From Pseudomonadota bacterium (GTDB taxonomy: Bacteria > Pseudomonadota > Alphaproteobacteria > Rhizobiales > Xanthobacteraceae), in contig JAFAGM010000084.1 of NCBI GenBank assembly GCA_023422775.1, positions 62,001 to 126,000 of the forward strand: a stretch of DNA of 64,000 nt, read 5' to 3'. Shown here piece after piece: positions 27,237-36,590 of the stretch (position 1 is its first letter; the number at the start of each line of letters is the position of its first letter). The notes under the pieces are model-generated. The model did no database searches, was not told the DNA's origin, and saw only the letters and a program-made list of their open reading frames with translations. The position numbers and the translations under genes are program-made.

Positions 27237-27558
27237 GAACGTTGTTCCTCCCCTGATCGGTCTTGTGGCTCGAACCGAGTCCCCCGGTCCCTGCGGTACC
27301 ATAACCCAGATTATTCCGCCGCGCGGCGCGGCAACTTGGCGTTCCCCGGCGCGAAATTGTCAATCGGACGATGGTTCTGTCCCGGCGAGATGCTTCGCCA
27401 GGCAAGGCTCCATATGGTATCATGGTACAGATTACGACGGCGAATATCCATATTTGTACGTTTGTACAAATAAAATGACACTGTCAACAAAGAGACGACG
27501 ACCGGCGTCTGCCCCAAATCCATCATCCTGAAAGGTTTAAGGTTGTAGCCTGCTACCG
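27237..27558. promoter_or_regulatory. Divergent 322-bp control region between livK and a lipoprotein gene
   Basis: No gene is seen here. It is less GC-rich than its surroundings from 27405 to 27480. It holds ccatatgg at 27411-27418, a tandem atggta at 27415-27428 and a 22-nt inverted repeat at 27451-27472. This layout fits a regulated promoter for the leftward livKHMGF operon. Confidence 0.5.
27451..27472. promoter_or_regulatory. 22-nt inverted repeat, candidate operator
   Basis: Perfect 9-nt arms tatttgtac and gtacaaata are separated by gttt. The symmetry and the A/T-rich half-sites resemble operators of GntR- or TetR-type repressors. No such regulator is encoded beside it, so the binding protein is unknown. 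The site is 79 nt ahead of the lipoprotein GTG/ATG region and 215 nt ahead of livK. Confidence 0.5.
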
Positions 27559-27834
27559 ATGCGGACCAGCGCTCGCCACATTGCCACCCTCCTCTCCGTT
27601 GCCCTCGCGGGCTGCGGTGTGAGCGCTTGCGGAACGATCAACGAGAAACTGTCCGCCGGGATCAGCGATTCCATTCCGGCGGCAATTGGCGGCCTTCCTG
27701 CGGATGCGCCGCCGCGCCCCGGCACTGCAAAGTACGACGAGTACATGAGGGAACGCGAAAGAAAGCGCCTGCTGCCTGCCTCCGAACGTGGCGAGGAAGC
27801 CGAGCCCGCGCCGGCCGCCCAGGGCACTCGCTAG
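27559..27834 (+). CDS. Small lipoprotein of unknown function
   Basis: A 91-residue protein with a lipoprotein signal: basic MRTSARH, the hydrophobic IATLLSVALAGC and a lipobox LAGC with the modified Cys19. A second Cys follows five residues later. The mature part is short, rich in Pro, Ala and Glu, and ends in a charged helix (YDEYMRERERKRLLPASERGEEAE). It is likely anchored in the inner or outer membrane facing the periplasm. No family is recognised. Confidence 0.65.
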   Translation: MRTSARHIATLLSVALAGCGVSACGTINEKLSAGISDSIPAAIGGLPADAPPRPGTAKYDEYMRERERKRLLPASERGEEAEPAPAAQGTR

Positions 27835-27872
27835 CTAGCACCCGATCTGGGACGCTCGTGACGCGTTCCGCG

Positions 27873-28736
27873 TCAATCCATGAACACCACGGTCTTGCGC
27901 CCGTTGAGGATCACGCGATCCTCGAGGTGATGACGCATGGCGCGCGCCAGTACGCGCCGCTCGATGTCGCGGCCCTTGCGCGAAAGATCTTCCGGCCTGT
28001 CGCGATGGCTGATGCGCTCGACGTCCTGGTCGATGATCGGACCTTCGTCGAGATCGCGCGTGACGTAATGCGCGGTGGCGCCGATCAGCTTGACGCCGCG
28101 TTCATGGGCCTGGTGGTAGGGACGGGCCCCCTTGAAGCCCGGCAGGAACGAGTGATGGATGTTGATGCAGCGTCCTGACAGCCTGGCCGACATGTCATCC
28201 GACAGGATCTGCATGTAGCGGGCCAGCACCACGAGGTCGGTCCTGGTGTCCTGAACCAGTTTCCAGACCGCCTCCTCCTGCTCACGCCTGGTTTCCTTCG
28301 TCACCGGCAGGTAGTGAAACGGGATCTCGCCGAAATCGAGCGCGCCGTAGGTCTCGCGCGGATGGTTTGAGACGATGGCGGTCGGGATCATTTCCAGTTC
28401 GCCGGTCCTCCAGCGATAGAGGATATCGACCAGGCAATGATCCGATTTGGACACCAGCAACATCACCCGGCGGCGGCTGGCGCGGTCGCGCATCTGCCAG
28501 TCCATGGCAAAGCGGTCGGCGATCGCGGTAAAGCCGGTCTGCAGCGCCTGCAATTCGACCGCGAGATCGGCGGCGGTGAATACCACCCGCATGAAGAACT
28601 TGCCGGTTTCGACGTCATCGAACTGCTGGGCATCCAGGATGTTCTGACCGTTGTGGGCGAGAAAGGTCGACACCGCCGAAACGATCCCGGGGCGATCCGG
28701 GCAGGACAGGGTCAGGACGAACTGGTGATCGGGCAT
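27873..28736 (-). CDS. purU: Formyltetrahydrofolate deformylase
   Basis: A 287-residue enzyme that hydrolyses 10-formyl-tetrahydrofolate to formate and tetrahydrofolate, balancing the one-carbon pool. Residues 1-85 form an ACT domain (FVLTLSCPDRPGIVSAVSTFL) that can bind amino acids. The catalytic domain has CINIHHSFLPGFKGARPYHQA and THYVTRDLDEGPII-like ATAHYVTRDLDEGPIIDQD, which supply the Asn-His-Asp triad. Length and order are normal. It converges with the small lipoprotein gene 38 bp away. Confidence 0.95.
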   Translation of the reverse strand: MPDHQFVLTLSCPDRPGIVSAVSTFLAHNGQNILDAQQFDDVETGKFFMRVVFTAADLAVELQALQTGFTAIADRFAMDWQMRDRASRRRVMLLVSKSDHCLVDILYRWRTGELEMIPTAIVSNHPRETYGALDFGEIPFHYLPVTKETRREQEEAVWKLVQDTRTDLVVLARYMQILSDDMSARLSGRCINIHHSFLPGFKGARPYHQAHERGVKLIGATAHYVTRDLDEGPIIDQDVERISHRDRPEDLSRKGRDIERRVLARAMRHHLEDRVILNGRKTVVFMD

Positions 28737-28876
28737 GACGGCTTGATTACAATTCAGGCAGAAGGGTGAAACCTTGGGATTTGCGGCCCTGCTCTATCAC
28801 TGCGAACGCGCTTGCGCCAATCCGGAAACCGGAGTCAGGATGAACAAAGCGCAAAGCGAGGCGTTGGAGCACGATC

Positions 28877-29722
28877 ATGGCTGACAGACTGAACGGTTAC
28901 CGCATCCTGATCCTCGAAACGCGCGAGGAAGCGCAGTTCTCCCGCCTGCTCACCGAACAGGGCGCCGACGTGCTGCAGTGTCCGATGTTCACCATTCGCG
29001 ATGTATCGGACCCGGCGCCGGTCGAAAGGTGGATCGTGCGCGTCATTGAAAAGCCGCTGGATGACATGGTGCTGCTGACCGGCGAAGGCCTTCGCCGGCT
29101 GATGAAGGTGGTGCGGCTCGTTGGCGTCGAAGCACCGTTCGTCGCCGCCCTCGGCAGGGCGCGGAAGTTTGCGCGCGGCCCCAAACCCGGACGGGCGCTG
29201 CGCGAGATCGGGCTGGAGCCGCAGATCACGACGGAAAAGCCGACCTCCGAAGGCGTCGCGGAGATATTGTCGCGGGTCGATATCAAAGGCCATCGCGTCG
29301 GCCTGCAGCTCTACCCGGACAAGGACCACGGCGCACTGATCGGCGCCATCGAGGCGATGGGCGCCGAGGTCGATACCGTCCTGCCCTATGCCTATGACGC
29401 GCAGGCGGCTGACGCCAACATCATCACCGCGATCGACGAGATGGCGGATGGCCGCATCGATGCCATCGCGCTGACCAATCTCGGCCAGGTGCGCCGCCTG
29501 ATCGAGGTCGCCCGCGCGCGCGGCTGCGAGGACACTCTCCGCAAGGGGTTCGAGCGCACACCGATCGCTTCCGTCGGTCCGGCGGTCTCGGACGAATTGA
29601 AGTCCCACGGCCTGCGCACCGACATCTATCCGGCCGAAGACGCCTTCTTCATGCGCCCGCTGATCTCGGCGATGGCTGTGGCGCTCGCGAAAAATCCGCC
29701 GCGCGCGGCTGCAAGGATTTAG
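28877..29722 (+). CDS. Uroporphyrinogen-III synthase (HemD)-like protein
   Basis: A 281-residue two-lobed HemD-fold protein (GYRILILETREEAQFSRLLTEQGADVLQCPMFTI at the start and FERTPIASVGPAVSDELKSHGLRTDIYP near the end). HemD closes hydroxymethylbilane to uroporphyrinogen III in tetrapyrrole synthesis. Overall identity within this family is very low, and no other haem gene is near. It may therefore be a second HemD-like copy with a different role. Its stop codon overlaps the stop codon of the convergent binding-protein gene. Confidence 0.7.
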   Translation: MADRLNGYRILILETREEAQFSRLLTEQGADVLQCPMFTIRDVSDPAPVERWIVRVIEKPLDDMVLLTGEGLRRLMKVVRLVGVEAPFVAALGRARKFARGPKPGRALREIGLEPQITTEKPTSEGVAEILSRVDIKGHRVGLQLYPDKDHGALIGAIEAMGAEVDTVLPYAYDAQAADANIITAIDEMADGRIDAIALTNLGQVRRLIEVARARGCEDTLRKGFERTPIASVGPAVSDELKSHGLRTDIYPAEDAFFMRPLISAMAVALAKNPPRAAARI

Positions 29723-30699
29723 TTCACCTTCGCGCCGGCGAACTTGACCACCTTGCCCCACTTCTCGGTTTCGTCCGCCACCAGCTTGCCGAACTCGGGC
29801 GCCGAGCCCGGCAGCAGGATGGCGCCGAGTTCGGTGAAGCGCGCCTTTGCCTTGGGGTCGGCCAGGATCTCGTTGACCGCCTTGTTGAGCGTGGCGACGA
29901 TCTCGGGCGGCGTGCCCTTCGGCGCCGCGAGGCCGTACCAGGCGCTCGCCTCGTAGCCCGGCAGGAAGTCCGCGACCAGCGGCAGGTCCGGCAGCACTTC
30001 CGAACGGACCGTGCTGGTGACGGCAAGGCCGCGCAGCTTGCCCGATTTGACGTGCTCGGCGCAGGTCGGAATGTTGTCGAACATCACCTGCATCTGGCCG
30101 GAGAGCATGTCGGTCAGCGCCGGCGCGCCGCCGCGATACGGCACATGCACCATGTTGATTCCGGTGATCATCTTGAACAGTTCGCCCGACATGTGGATCG
30201 TGGAGCCGTTGCCCGACGATGCCATGTTGAGCTTGCCCGGGTTGGCCTTGGCGTAGGCGATCAGTTCGGGGATGGTCTTGATCGGCAGCGAGGGATGCAC
30301 CACCACCACGTTGGGGAAGCGAATGATGCCGGCGATCGGCTCCATCTCCTTCATGAAATCGAACGGCAGCTTTTCATAGAGCGTGGCGTTGATCGCATTC
30401 GCCGGCGCGACCAGCAGCAGCGTATAGCCGTCGGGTGTCGCGCGCAGCACCTGCTCGGTGGCGATATTGGTGCCGCCGCCCGGCCGGTTCTCGACCACGA
30501 AGGATTGGCCGAGCTTTTCCGAAAGCCACTGCCCCATCAAACGCGCCGTCATATCCGCCGAGCCGCCGGGGGTGTAACCGATCACCAGCCGCACCGGCCG
30601 CGACGGATAGGCCTGCGCCCTGGCGATGCCTGACGCGGCCGGGAGTGCAGCCGCACCGGCGGCGAGCTGCAGAAATTGACGGCGCTGAAACTTCTTCAT
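29719..30699 (-). CDS. Bug family (TctC-like) periplasmic solute-binding protein
   Basis: A 326-residue protein from the ATG at 30699, preceded by a GGAGG-type site. The signal peptide carries a twin-arginine-like QRRQFLQLA, cut near ARAQA, so export may use Tat. The mature part begins YPSRPVRLVIGYTPGGSADMTARLMG, the Bug fold pattern, with VENRPGGGTNIATEQVLRATPDGYTLL following. Bug proteins bind carboxylates or aromatic acids for TTT transporters. No TctA/TctB partner lies nearby, so it is an orphan. Confidence 0.88.
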   Translation of the reverse strand: MKKFQRRQFLQLAAGAAALPAASGIARAQAYPSRPVRLVIGYTPGGSADMTARLMGQWLSEKLGQSFVVENRPGGGTNIATEQVLRATPDGYTLLLVAPANAINATLYEKLPFDFMKEMEPIAGIIRFPNVVVVHPSLPIKTIPELIAYAKANPGKLNMASSGNGSTIHMSGELFKMITGINMVHVPYRGGAPALTDMLSGQMQVMFDNIPTCAEHVKSGKLRGLAVTSTVRSEVLPDLPLVADFLPGYEASAWYGLAAPKGTPPEIVATLNKAVNEILADPKAKARFTELGAILLPGSAPEFGKLVADETEKWGKVVKFAGAKVN

Positions 30700-30847
30700 G
30701 CTTCCTCCAACGAACCCGCGCTGACGGCTCTTTGCGGCCGCCCTGGGTGTGCGGCGCATCCTAGAGCATGATTGGAGAATGTGTACCGGTTTTCGCCGGG
30801 CGTGACGCGGAGTTAGCCCGTCAGGTCGTCCCGTCAGGCCCAAGATG

Positions 30848-31522
30848 CTATTCGCCGTGGCGACGCAGCCGGTCGAGGTCGATGATGGTGACGCCACCAT
30901 ATTCGAGCCGCAGCAGGCCCGCAGCCTCCAGCCGCTTCAGGCACTGGTTGGCATTCTGCCGGGAAATACCGGAGAGCGCTCCGATTTCTTCCTGCGTGAT
31001 CTCGATATGGCGCGTGAGGTCCGGATAGAGGATGGGATTGAACAGCGAGGCGATGGAGCGCGCGACGCGGCCGGTCGCATCGAGTGTCCGGTCATACTCC
31101 ATCGCCCCGATGAACTGGCCAAGCCTCTCGTTGAGCTGCCTGACCAGAAAGCGGTTGAACGCGACGCTGTTCTCGAACAGCCAGAAAAAGGTGCTGCGGT
31201 CCATCAGCGCCACCCTGGTATCGCGCAAGACGACCATGTCGTATCGGCGCGGCTCGCTCTTGAGCACCGAACCCTCGCCGAACCAGGCGCCCGCGGTGAG
31301 GCCGGCGAAACTCGCGGCCTTGCCACCCTTGGAAACGGTACTCATCCGCGCCAGGCCGGTGACGATGCCGGTCCAGTAGTCGAAGGAATCGCCGCGCATG
31401 AAGATATGCTCGTTGGCGGCGTAGGATTTCTCCACGATCCCGGCGCGGGCGACCTCGATTTCCCGATCGTTCAGTTCGCGCGACCATGCGGCGATGCGCT
31501 TGAGATAATCCGCAGCAATCAT
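30848..31522 (-). CDS. Crp/Fnr family transcriptional regulator
   Basis: A 224-residue regulator with a cyclic-nucleotide-binding-type N-terminal beta-roll (YAANEHIFMRGDSFDYWTGIVTGLARMS, GAWFGEGSVL) and a C-terminal winged helix (ITQEEIGALSGISRQNANQCLKRLEAAGLL). There is no Cys cluster for an Fe-S centre, so it is not an oxygen-sensing Fnr. It is divergent from the transporter/acyl-CoA ligase operon at 31819 and is the obvious candidate regulator. The hydrolase-cyclase at 11038 could supply a cyclic nucleotide, but that is inference. Confidence 0.85.
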   Translation of the reverse strand: MIAADYLKRIAAWSRELNDREIEVARAGIVEKSYAANEHIFMRGDSFDYWTGIVTGLARMSTVSKGGKAASFAGLTAGAWFGEGSVLKSEPRRYDMVVLRDTRVALMDRSTFFWLFENSVAFNRFLVRQLNERLGQFIGAMEYDRTLDATGRVARSIASLFNPILYPDLTRHIEITQEEIGALSGISRQNANQCLKRLEAAGLLRLEYGGVTIIDLDRLRRHGE

Positions 31523-31818
31523 GATCGCATCGACCGTCGCATTCCCATCACGCGCTTGCTGCAGTGCAATAGGCCTGCAGTCCGGCGAAATTTCCTGACC
31601 AATTGTCAGGCAAATGACATTTCAAACTATCGCATTCCCTTATGGAGGACCACCTTGGCGCGTGCGACCCACGGCACGATGGCAAGGTGCGGCGTTACCA
31701 CACGGGATCGGGCATTGGCCGTTAGCCCGATGGCCTGCAGATCACCGCCGATGTAGGATTTGTGGGTGCGAACCAGAGATAAAGAGCGCTGCGTAAGCGC
31801 CGTATCCGGAGGGAATCA
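31523..31818. promoter_or_regulatory. 296-bp divergent promoter region of the Crp/Fnr gene and the second Liv-type operon
   Basis: No gene is supported here. A 17-nt inverted repeat at 31594-31610 is the clearest element. A GGAGGG ribosome site at 31808-31813 serves the GTG start at 31819. Confidence 0.5.
31594..31610. promoter_or_regulatory. 17-nt inverted repeat, candidate operator
   Basis: The arms cctgac and gtcagg flank caatt. It differs from the classical Crp/Fnr site (ttga-n6-tcaa or tgtga-n6-tcaca), although tgacc/gtca is related to it in outline. It could bind the adjacent Crp/Fnr protein or another regulator. Confidence 0.4.
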
Positions 31819-32634
31819 GTGGCTTACACGTTGGAAGTGCGCGAGGTGTCGCTGCGCTTTGGTGGCGTCCGCGCATTGACCGAGGTCAGCTTCGGCGTGA
31901 ACGATGGCGAGTTGTTCTCGATCATCGGCCCTAACGGCGCAGGCAAGACTTCAATCGTCAATTGCATTTCGGGCCGATACAAGCCTACCGAGGGGAAGCT
32001 TTTCTATCGCGGCAAGGACATCACGGGCCTCAATCCGAATGCGCGGCCCGCGCTTGGCATCGGTCGCACCTTCCAGAATCTTGCCCTGTTCCATCATATG
32101 AGCGTGCTCGACAACATCATGGTCGGGCGGCATCACCTCCTGAAGAACAATTTCATCACGGGATCGCTGTACTGGCTGACCGGAGCCCGGCGCGAGGAAC
32201 TGGAGCATCGCCGCAAGGTGGAGGAGATCATCGACTTCCTCGACCTGCAGTCGGTGCGCAAGGCGACCGCCGGCACCCTGCCCTACGGCCTGCGCAAGCG
32301 CGTCGAGCTCGCTCGCGCGATGGCGCTGGAACCCAGGCTCATCCTGCTCGACGAGCCGATGGCCGGGATGAACTTCGAGGAAAAGGAGGACATGGCGCGC
32401 TACATCGTCGATCTCAATGAAGAGTTCGGCATGACCGTGATGATGATCGAGCACGACATGGGCGTGGTGATGGACATCTCCCACCGCGTCATGGTGCTGG
32501 ATTTCGGCCGCAAGATCGCCGAGGGCGATCCGGCCTCGGTTCTCGCCGATCCCCATGTGAAGCGCGCCTATCTCGGTGAAGAGGACGAGGCGCTGGTCGA
32601 TCCTGACGATAAACAGGCGGAGAGCGCGGCATGA
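31819..32634 (+). CDS. Liv-type ABC transporter ATPase (LivG-like)
   Basis: A 271-residue ATPase with a GTG start at 31819 and GGAGGG 5 nt upstream. Walker A is GPNGAGKTSIVNCISG, the signature is degenerate (TLPYGLRKRVELARAM) and Walker B is LILLDEPMAGMNFEEKE. MMIEHDMGVVMDISHRV carries the switch histidine. It is the first gene of an operon encoding a full HAAT transporter with an acyl-CoA ligase; the next start overlaps its stop by 4 nt. Confidence 0.9.
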   Translation: MAYTLEVREVSLRFGGVRALTEVSFGVNDGELFSIIGPNGAGKTSIVNCISGRYKPTEGKLFYRGKDITGLNPNARPALGIGRTFQNLALFHHMSVLDNIMVGRHHLLKNNFITGSLYWLTGARREELEHRRKVEEIIDFLDLQSVRKATAGTLPYGLRKRVELARAMALEPRLILLDEPMAGMNFEEKEDMARYIVDLNEEFGMTVMMIEHDMGVVMDISHRVMVLDFGRKIAEGDPASVLADPHVKRAYLGEEDEALVDPDDKQAESAA

Positions 32635-34562
32635 TGGATTACGCCGGGCGTGCTGCCCAGGCCGACACCTACCCGAAGCTGCTGCGTCTCAACGCGAAGG
32701 AGCACGGCGGCGAGATCGCGTTGCGCGAAAAGGACCTCGGGCTGTGGCGCGTCTTCACCTGGAGCGACTATCAGCGCCGCGTGCATGATTTCGCGCTCGG
32801 CATGGTGGAACTGGGTCTCGGCCGCGGCGACGTCGTCGGCATCATCGGCGACAACCGGCCGGACTGGGTGGCGGCGGAAATCGCAACCCACGCCATCGGC
32901 GGCATGAGCCTTGGCCTCTATCGCGACGTGCTGGATGAGGAAGCGGCCTATCTGCTCAGCTACGGCGAAGCCAGGCTGGTGTTCGCCGAGGATGAAGAGC
33001 AGGTCGACAAGCTGCTGGCGCTGGCCGATCGCGCGCCCAACCTCAGGCATATCGTCTATTCCGATCCGCGAGGCATGCGGAAATACGACGATCCGCGGCT
33101 GATGGAGGCCGAAAAGCTGGCCGCGATGGGCCGCGACCGTGCGTCGCGCGAGCCCGGCCTCTACGATCGCCTGGTCGACGCCACGAGCGGCGAGGATGTC
33201 GCCGTCCTCTGCACCACTTCGGGCACGACCGCCAACCCCAAACTTGCGATGCTGGCGGCCGGGCGCGTGCTGAGGCATTGCGCGACCTATCTCGCCTTCG
33301 ATCCCAAGGGGCCCGACGACGAATACGTCTCGGTGCTGCCGCTGCCCTGGATCATGGAACAGGTCTACGCGCTCGGCAAAGGACTACTCTGCCGGATGAA
33401 GGTCAACTTCGTCGAAGAGCCCGACACCATGATGCACGATTTCCGCGAGATCGCGCCGACCTTCGTGCTGTTCGCGCCCAGGGTCTGGGAATCGATCGCC
33501 GCCGACGTCCGCGCCGGCGTGATGGACTCCTCGCCGCTGAAGCAAAAGCTGTTCGACATCGGCATGAAGGCCGGGCTTTCGGCGCTGGCAAAGGACAAGC
33601 ATTCGATGCTGGCCGACCAGCTGCTGTTCCGCGCCCTGCGCGACCGGCTCGGCTTCACGCGGCTGCGCTCGGCCGCGACCGGCGGCGCCGCGCTCGGGCC
33701 GGACACCTTCAAATTCTTCCAGGCGATGGGCGTGCCGCTGCGCACGCTCTACGGCCAGACCGAGTTGCTGGGTGCCTACACGCTGCATCCTTCGGAGAAG
33801 GTCGATCCGGATACGACCGGCGTGGCAATGGCCGACGACATCGAGATCCGCGTCGACAACCCCGATGTCAACGGCGTCGGCGAGATCGTCGTGCGCCACC
33901 CCAACATGTATCTCGGCTACTACAAGAATCCGGAGGCCTCGGCTGCCGACATGAAGGACGGCTGGATGCACTCCGGCGACGCAGGCTATTTCAACGAGGG
34001 AAGGCAGCTCGTCGTCATCGACCGCATCAAGGACCTTGCCGAGACCGCGCGCGGCGAACGCTTCTCGCCGCAATATCTCGAAAACAAGCTGAAGTTCTCG
34101 CCCTACATCGCCGAGACCGTGGTGCTCGGCGCCGGCCGCGACACGCTCGCGGCGATGATCTGCATCCGCTACTCGATCATTTCGAAATGGGCGGAAAAGA
34201 ACCGCATCTCGTTCACGACCTATACCGACCTCTCCTCGCGCCCCGAGGTCTACGCGCTGCTGCGCAAGGAGGTCGAAAGCGTCAACGCCACGCTGCCGCC
34301 GGCGCAACGGATTTCCCGCTTCCTCCTGCTCTACAAGGAACTCGACGCCGATGACGGCGAGCTGACGCGCACCCGAAAGGTCCGCCGCAGCGTCATCAAC
34401 GAGAAATACGCAACCATCATCGACGCGATCTATGGCGGCGCGAACGAAATTCCGGTCGATACCGTGATCCGCTTCCAGGATGGCACCACCCAGCGCATCC
34501 GCACCACGCTCCGGGTGGTCGACCTCGGCCGGGATACGCCGATGGCGGAGGCGGCGGAATGA
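32631..34562 (+). CDS. Long-chain acyl-CoA synthetase/AMP-dependent ligase
   Basis: A 643-residue ANL-superfamily enzyme that would activate a carboxylic acid as an acyl-AMP and then an acyl-CoA. The P-loop-like motif CTTSGTTANPKLAML is near residue 195, the A5 motif YGQTELLGAYT near 374, and GWMHSGDAGYFNEGRQLVVIDRIKDLAE near 443 is the hinge region. Length fits the FadD15 type. It is locked between livG- and livH-like genes by 4-nt overlaps. This suggests that the imported compound is an acid activated as it enters the cell. Confidence 0.88.
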   Translation: MMDYAGRAAQADTYPKLLRLNAKEHGGEIALREKDLGLWRVFTWSDYQRRVHDFALGMVELGLGRGDVVGIIGDNRPDWVAAEIATHAIGGMSLGLYRDVLDEEAAYLLSYGEARLVFAEDEEQVDKLLALADRAPNLRHIVYSDPRGMRKYDDPRLMEAEKLAAMGRDRASREPGLYDRLVDATSGEDVAVLCTTSGTTANPKLAMLAAGRVLRHCATYLAFDPKGPDDEYVSVLPLPWIMEQVYALGKGLLCRMKVNFVEEPDTMMHDFREIAPTFVLFAPRVWESIAADVRAGVMDSSPLKQKLFDIGMKAGLSALAKDKHSMLADQLLFRALRDRLGFTRLRSAATGGAALGPDTFKFFQAMGVPLRTLYGQTELLGAYTLHPSEKVDPDTTGVAMADDIEIRVDNPDVNGVGEIVVRHPNMYLGYYKNPEASAADMKDGWMHSGDAGYFNEGRQLVVIDRIKDLAETARGERFSPQYLENKLKFSPYIAETVVLGAGRDTLAAMICIRYSIISKWAEKNRISFTTYTDLSSRPEVYALLRKEVESVNATLPPAQRISRFLLLYKELDADDGELTRTRKVRRSVINEKYATIIDAIYGGANEIPVDTVIRFQDGTTQRIRTTLRVVDLGRDTPMAEAAE

Positions 34563-35452
34563 ACACCCAGCTCCTGATCCAGCTCATGGTCAACGGCCTC
34601 GTGGTCGGCACGCTCTATGGCGTGGTCGCGATGTCGTTCGTGCTGATCTACAAGGCCACGCAGGTCGTGAATTTCGCGCAAGGCGAGCTGCTTCTGGTCG
34701 GCGCCTGGGTGTGCTGGTGGTTGCTCACCAAGTACCAGGTCCCGTTCTATCTGGGAATGCCGATCACCCTCGTCTTCATGTTCCTGCTCGGCATCGCGAT
34801 CCAGGTTGTGATCCTCCGGCCAATGATAGGCGAGCCGATCATTTCCGTGATCATGGTGACGATCGCGCTGTCGACGGTGTTCTCCGCGCTGATGAAGTGG
34901 ATGTTCGGCGTCAACCTGCAGCCGTTCCCGCGCATCTTCCAGACCCAGAACATCAACATCCTCGGGCTGCAGGTGCAGACCGTCTACCTGATGAGCCTGG
35001 CGGTCTCGGTGGCGATGATGATCGGGATGGCGTGGTTCTTCCGCCTCTCCAAATACGGCCTTGCCATGCGCGCGACCGCATTCAACCAGCAGGTGGCGCA
35101 GTCGCTCGGCATTTCCGTGAAGAGCGTGTTCGCGATGGCGTGGGCGATCTCGGCAACCGTGTCTGCTGTCGCAGGCGTGGTGGTGGCGGTCGTCAACGGC
35201 GTCTCGGCCGGGCTGTCGGCCTATGGCGTCAAGGTGTTTCCGGCGGCGATCCTCGGCGGCCTCGACAGCGTCGGCGGCGCGGTGCTCGGCGGCATCATCA
35301 TCGGACTCCTGGAAAACGTCGCGCACTTCCTGGACAGCGAATACCTGCACTGGGGCAATCTGTACGAGATCGCGCCGTTCTATGCGCTCATCATCATTCT
35401 CATGATCAAGCCGTACGGCCTGTTCGGCACCAAAGACATCGAGCGGGTTTAA
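34559..35452 (+). CDS. Liv-type ABC transporter permease (LivH-like)
   Basis: A 297-residue permease with about eight hydrophobic segments. LVVGTLYGVVAMSFVLIYKATQVVNFAQGELLLVGAW near residue 14 is the LivH signature with NFAQGE in place of NLAHGA, a variant common in transporters for organic acids. RATAFNQQVAQSLGISVKSVF is the ATPase-contact loop. It overlaps the ligase gene by 4 nt and is 6 bp from the next permease. Confidence 0.9.
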   Translation: MNTQLLIQLMVNGLVVGTLYGVVAMSFVLIYKATQVVNFAQGELLLVGAWVCWWLLTKYQVPFYLGMPITLVFMFLLGIAIQVVILRPMIGEPIISVIMVTIALSTVFSALMKWMFGVNLQPFPRIFQTQNINILGLQVQTVYLMSLAVSVAMMIGMAWFFRLSKYGLAMRATAFNQQVAQSLGISVKSVFAMAWAISATVSAVAGVVVAVVNGVSAGLSAYGVKVFPAAILGGLDSVGGAVLGGIIIGLLENVAHFLDSEYLHWGNLYEIAPFYALIIILMIKPYGLFGTKDIERV

Positions 35453-35458
35453 GCAACA

Positions 35459-36532
35459 ATGGCAGGCCAGACCCTCATACCCGCCGGCGATTTCCGCACC
35501 ACCTACGCGGCGGACACCACCGTGTTTCCGACCACGACCAGCCGCAACGCGATGATCGCAGGCATCGTCCTGATCTGCTTTGCGCCGCAGGTCGTCAACG
35601 AATACGTCCTCAGCCTGCTGATCCAGATCGGGATCTTCGGCATCGCCGCCCTCGGCCTCAATATCGTGGTCGGTTTCACCGGCCAGATATCGATCGGCCA
35701 CGCCGCCTTCTTCGGCTTCGGCGCCTTCACCTCGGCCTACCTCTCGAACCGGTTCGGCATTCCCGTCTTCTTCTGCATTCCGCTCGCAGGCATCGTGACC
35801 GCGGCGATCGGCCTTATCTTCGGCCTGCCCGCGGCGCGGCTGAAGGGACTCTACCTCGCGATCGCAACGCTCGCGGCGCAATACATCCTGCTCGATTTCT
35901 TTGCCCGCGCGGAGTGGTTCACGGGCGGCAGCGTACCGGCCAGCGCCGAGCCGTTCTCGATCTTCGGCTATTCCCTGCGCGGCGACAAAAAATACTTCTA
36001 TGTCGTGCTGGCCTACGTCGTGGTCTGCTATCTGCTGGTCACCAACCTGATCCGGTCGCGCGACGGCAGGGCGCTGATCGCGGTGCGCGACCATTACCTG
36101 TCCGCCGAGATCATGGGCATCAACCTGACCAAATACCGGACGCTGTCGTTTGGCCTTGCCGCATTCTTCGCCGGCGTCGGCGGCGCCCTCTATGCGCACT
36201 ACAACCAGGTGGTTTCCAACGAAGGTTTCGGCATCGACCGCTCGATCATCTTTCTCGCCATGATCATCATCGGCGGGCTGGGTTCGGTCATGGGTACGCT
36301 GATGGGCACGGCCTTCATGGTGCTGTTGCCGGAATCGATGGAGTGGCTCAGCGTCGCATTGCGCGACAGCCCGATCGACCAGATGCTGGGACTGAAGAAC
36401 AACATCGCCTTCCTGCGCGAGATGGCGATCGGCCTGATCATCATCGTCTTTCTGGTGTTCGAGCCGGACGGACTCGCGCATCGATGGCGGCAGATCAAGG
36501 CCTACTGGAAACTCTACCCGTTCTCGCATTGA
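35459..36532 (+). CDS. Liv-type ABC transporter permease (LivM-like)
   Basis: A 357-residue permease. GLNIVVGFTGQISIGHAAFFGFGAFTSAYLSNRFG near residue 66 is the LivM hallmark. RDGRALIAVRDHYLSAEIMGINLTKYRTL near 200 is the cytoplasmic contact loop. A ~35-residue polar N-terminal extension precedes the first membrane segment. It pairs with the LivH-like protein upstream. Confidence 0.9.
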   Translation: MAGQTLIPAGDFRTTYAADTTVFPTTTSRNAMIAGIVLICFAPQVVNEYVLSLLIQIGIFGIAALGLNIVVGFTGQISIGHAAFFGFGAFTSAYLSNRFGIPVFFCIPLAGIVTAAIGLIFGLPAARLKGLYLAIATLAAQYILLDFFARAEWFTGGSVPASAEPFSIFGYSLRGDKKYFYVVLAYVVVCYLLVTNLIRSRDGRALIAVRDHYLSAEIMGINLTKYRTLSFGLAAFFAGVGGALYAHYNQVVSNEGFGIDRSIIFLAMIIIGGLGSVMGTLMGTAFMVLLPESMEWLSVALRDSPIDQMLGLKNNIAFLREMAIGLIIIVFLVFEPDGLAHRWRQIKAYWKLYPFSH

Positions 36533-36590
36533 GGTCGGAACGGGACGAACAATGGGAAGACCTCGAGAAAAAGACCGGAGGAGAATGTCC

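Noticed and set aside
30770..30800. A third copy of the gaaccggttt dispersed repeat (gagcatgattgg...accggttttcgccgg)
   Set aside because: Only about ten bases match the core, so it is too weak to call.
31655..31675. Possible sigma-54 promoter (ttggcgcgtgcgacc)
   Set aside because: The -24 part is acceptable but the -12 ttgc element is missing at the required spacing, and no enhancer-binding protein is near.
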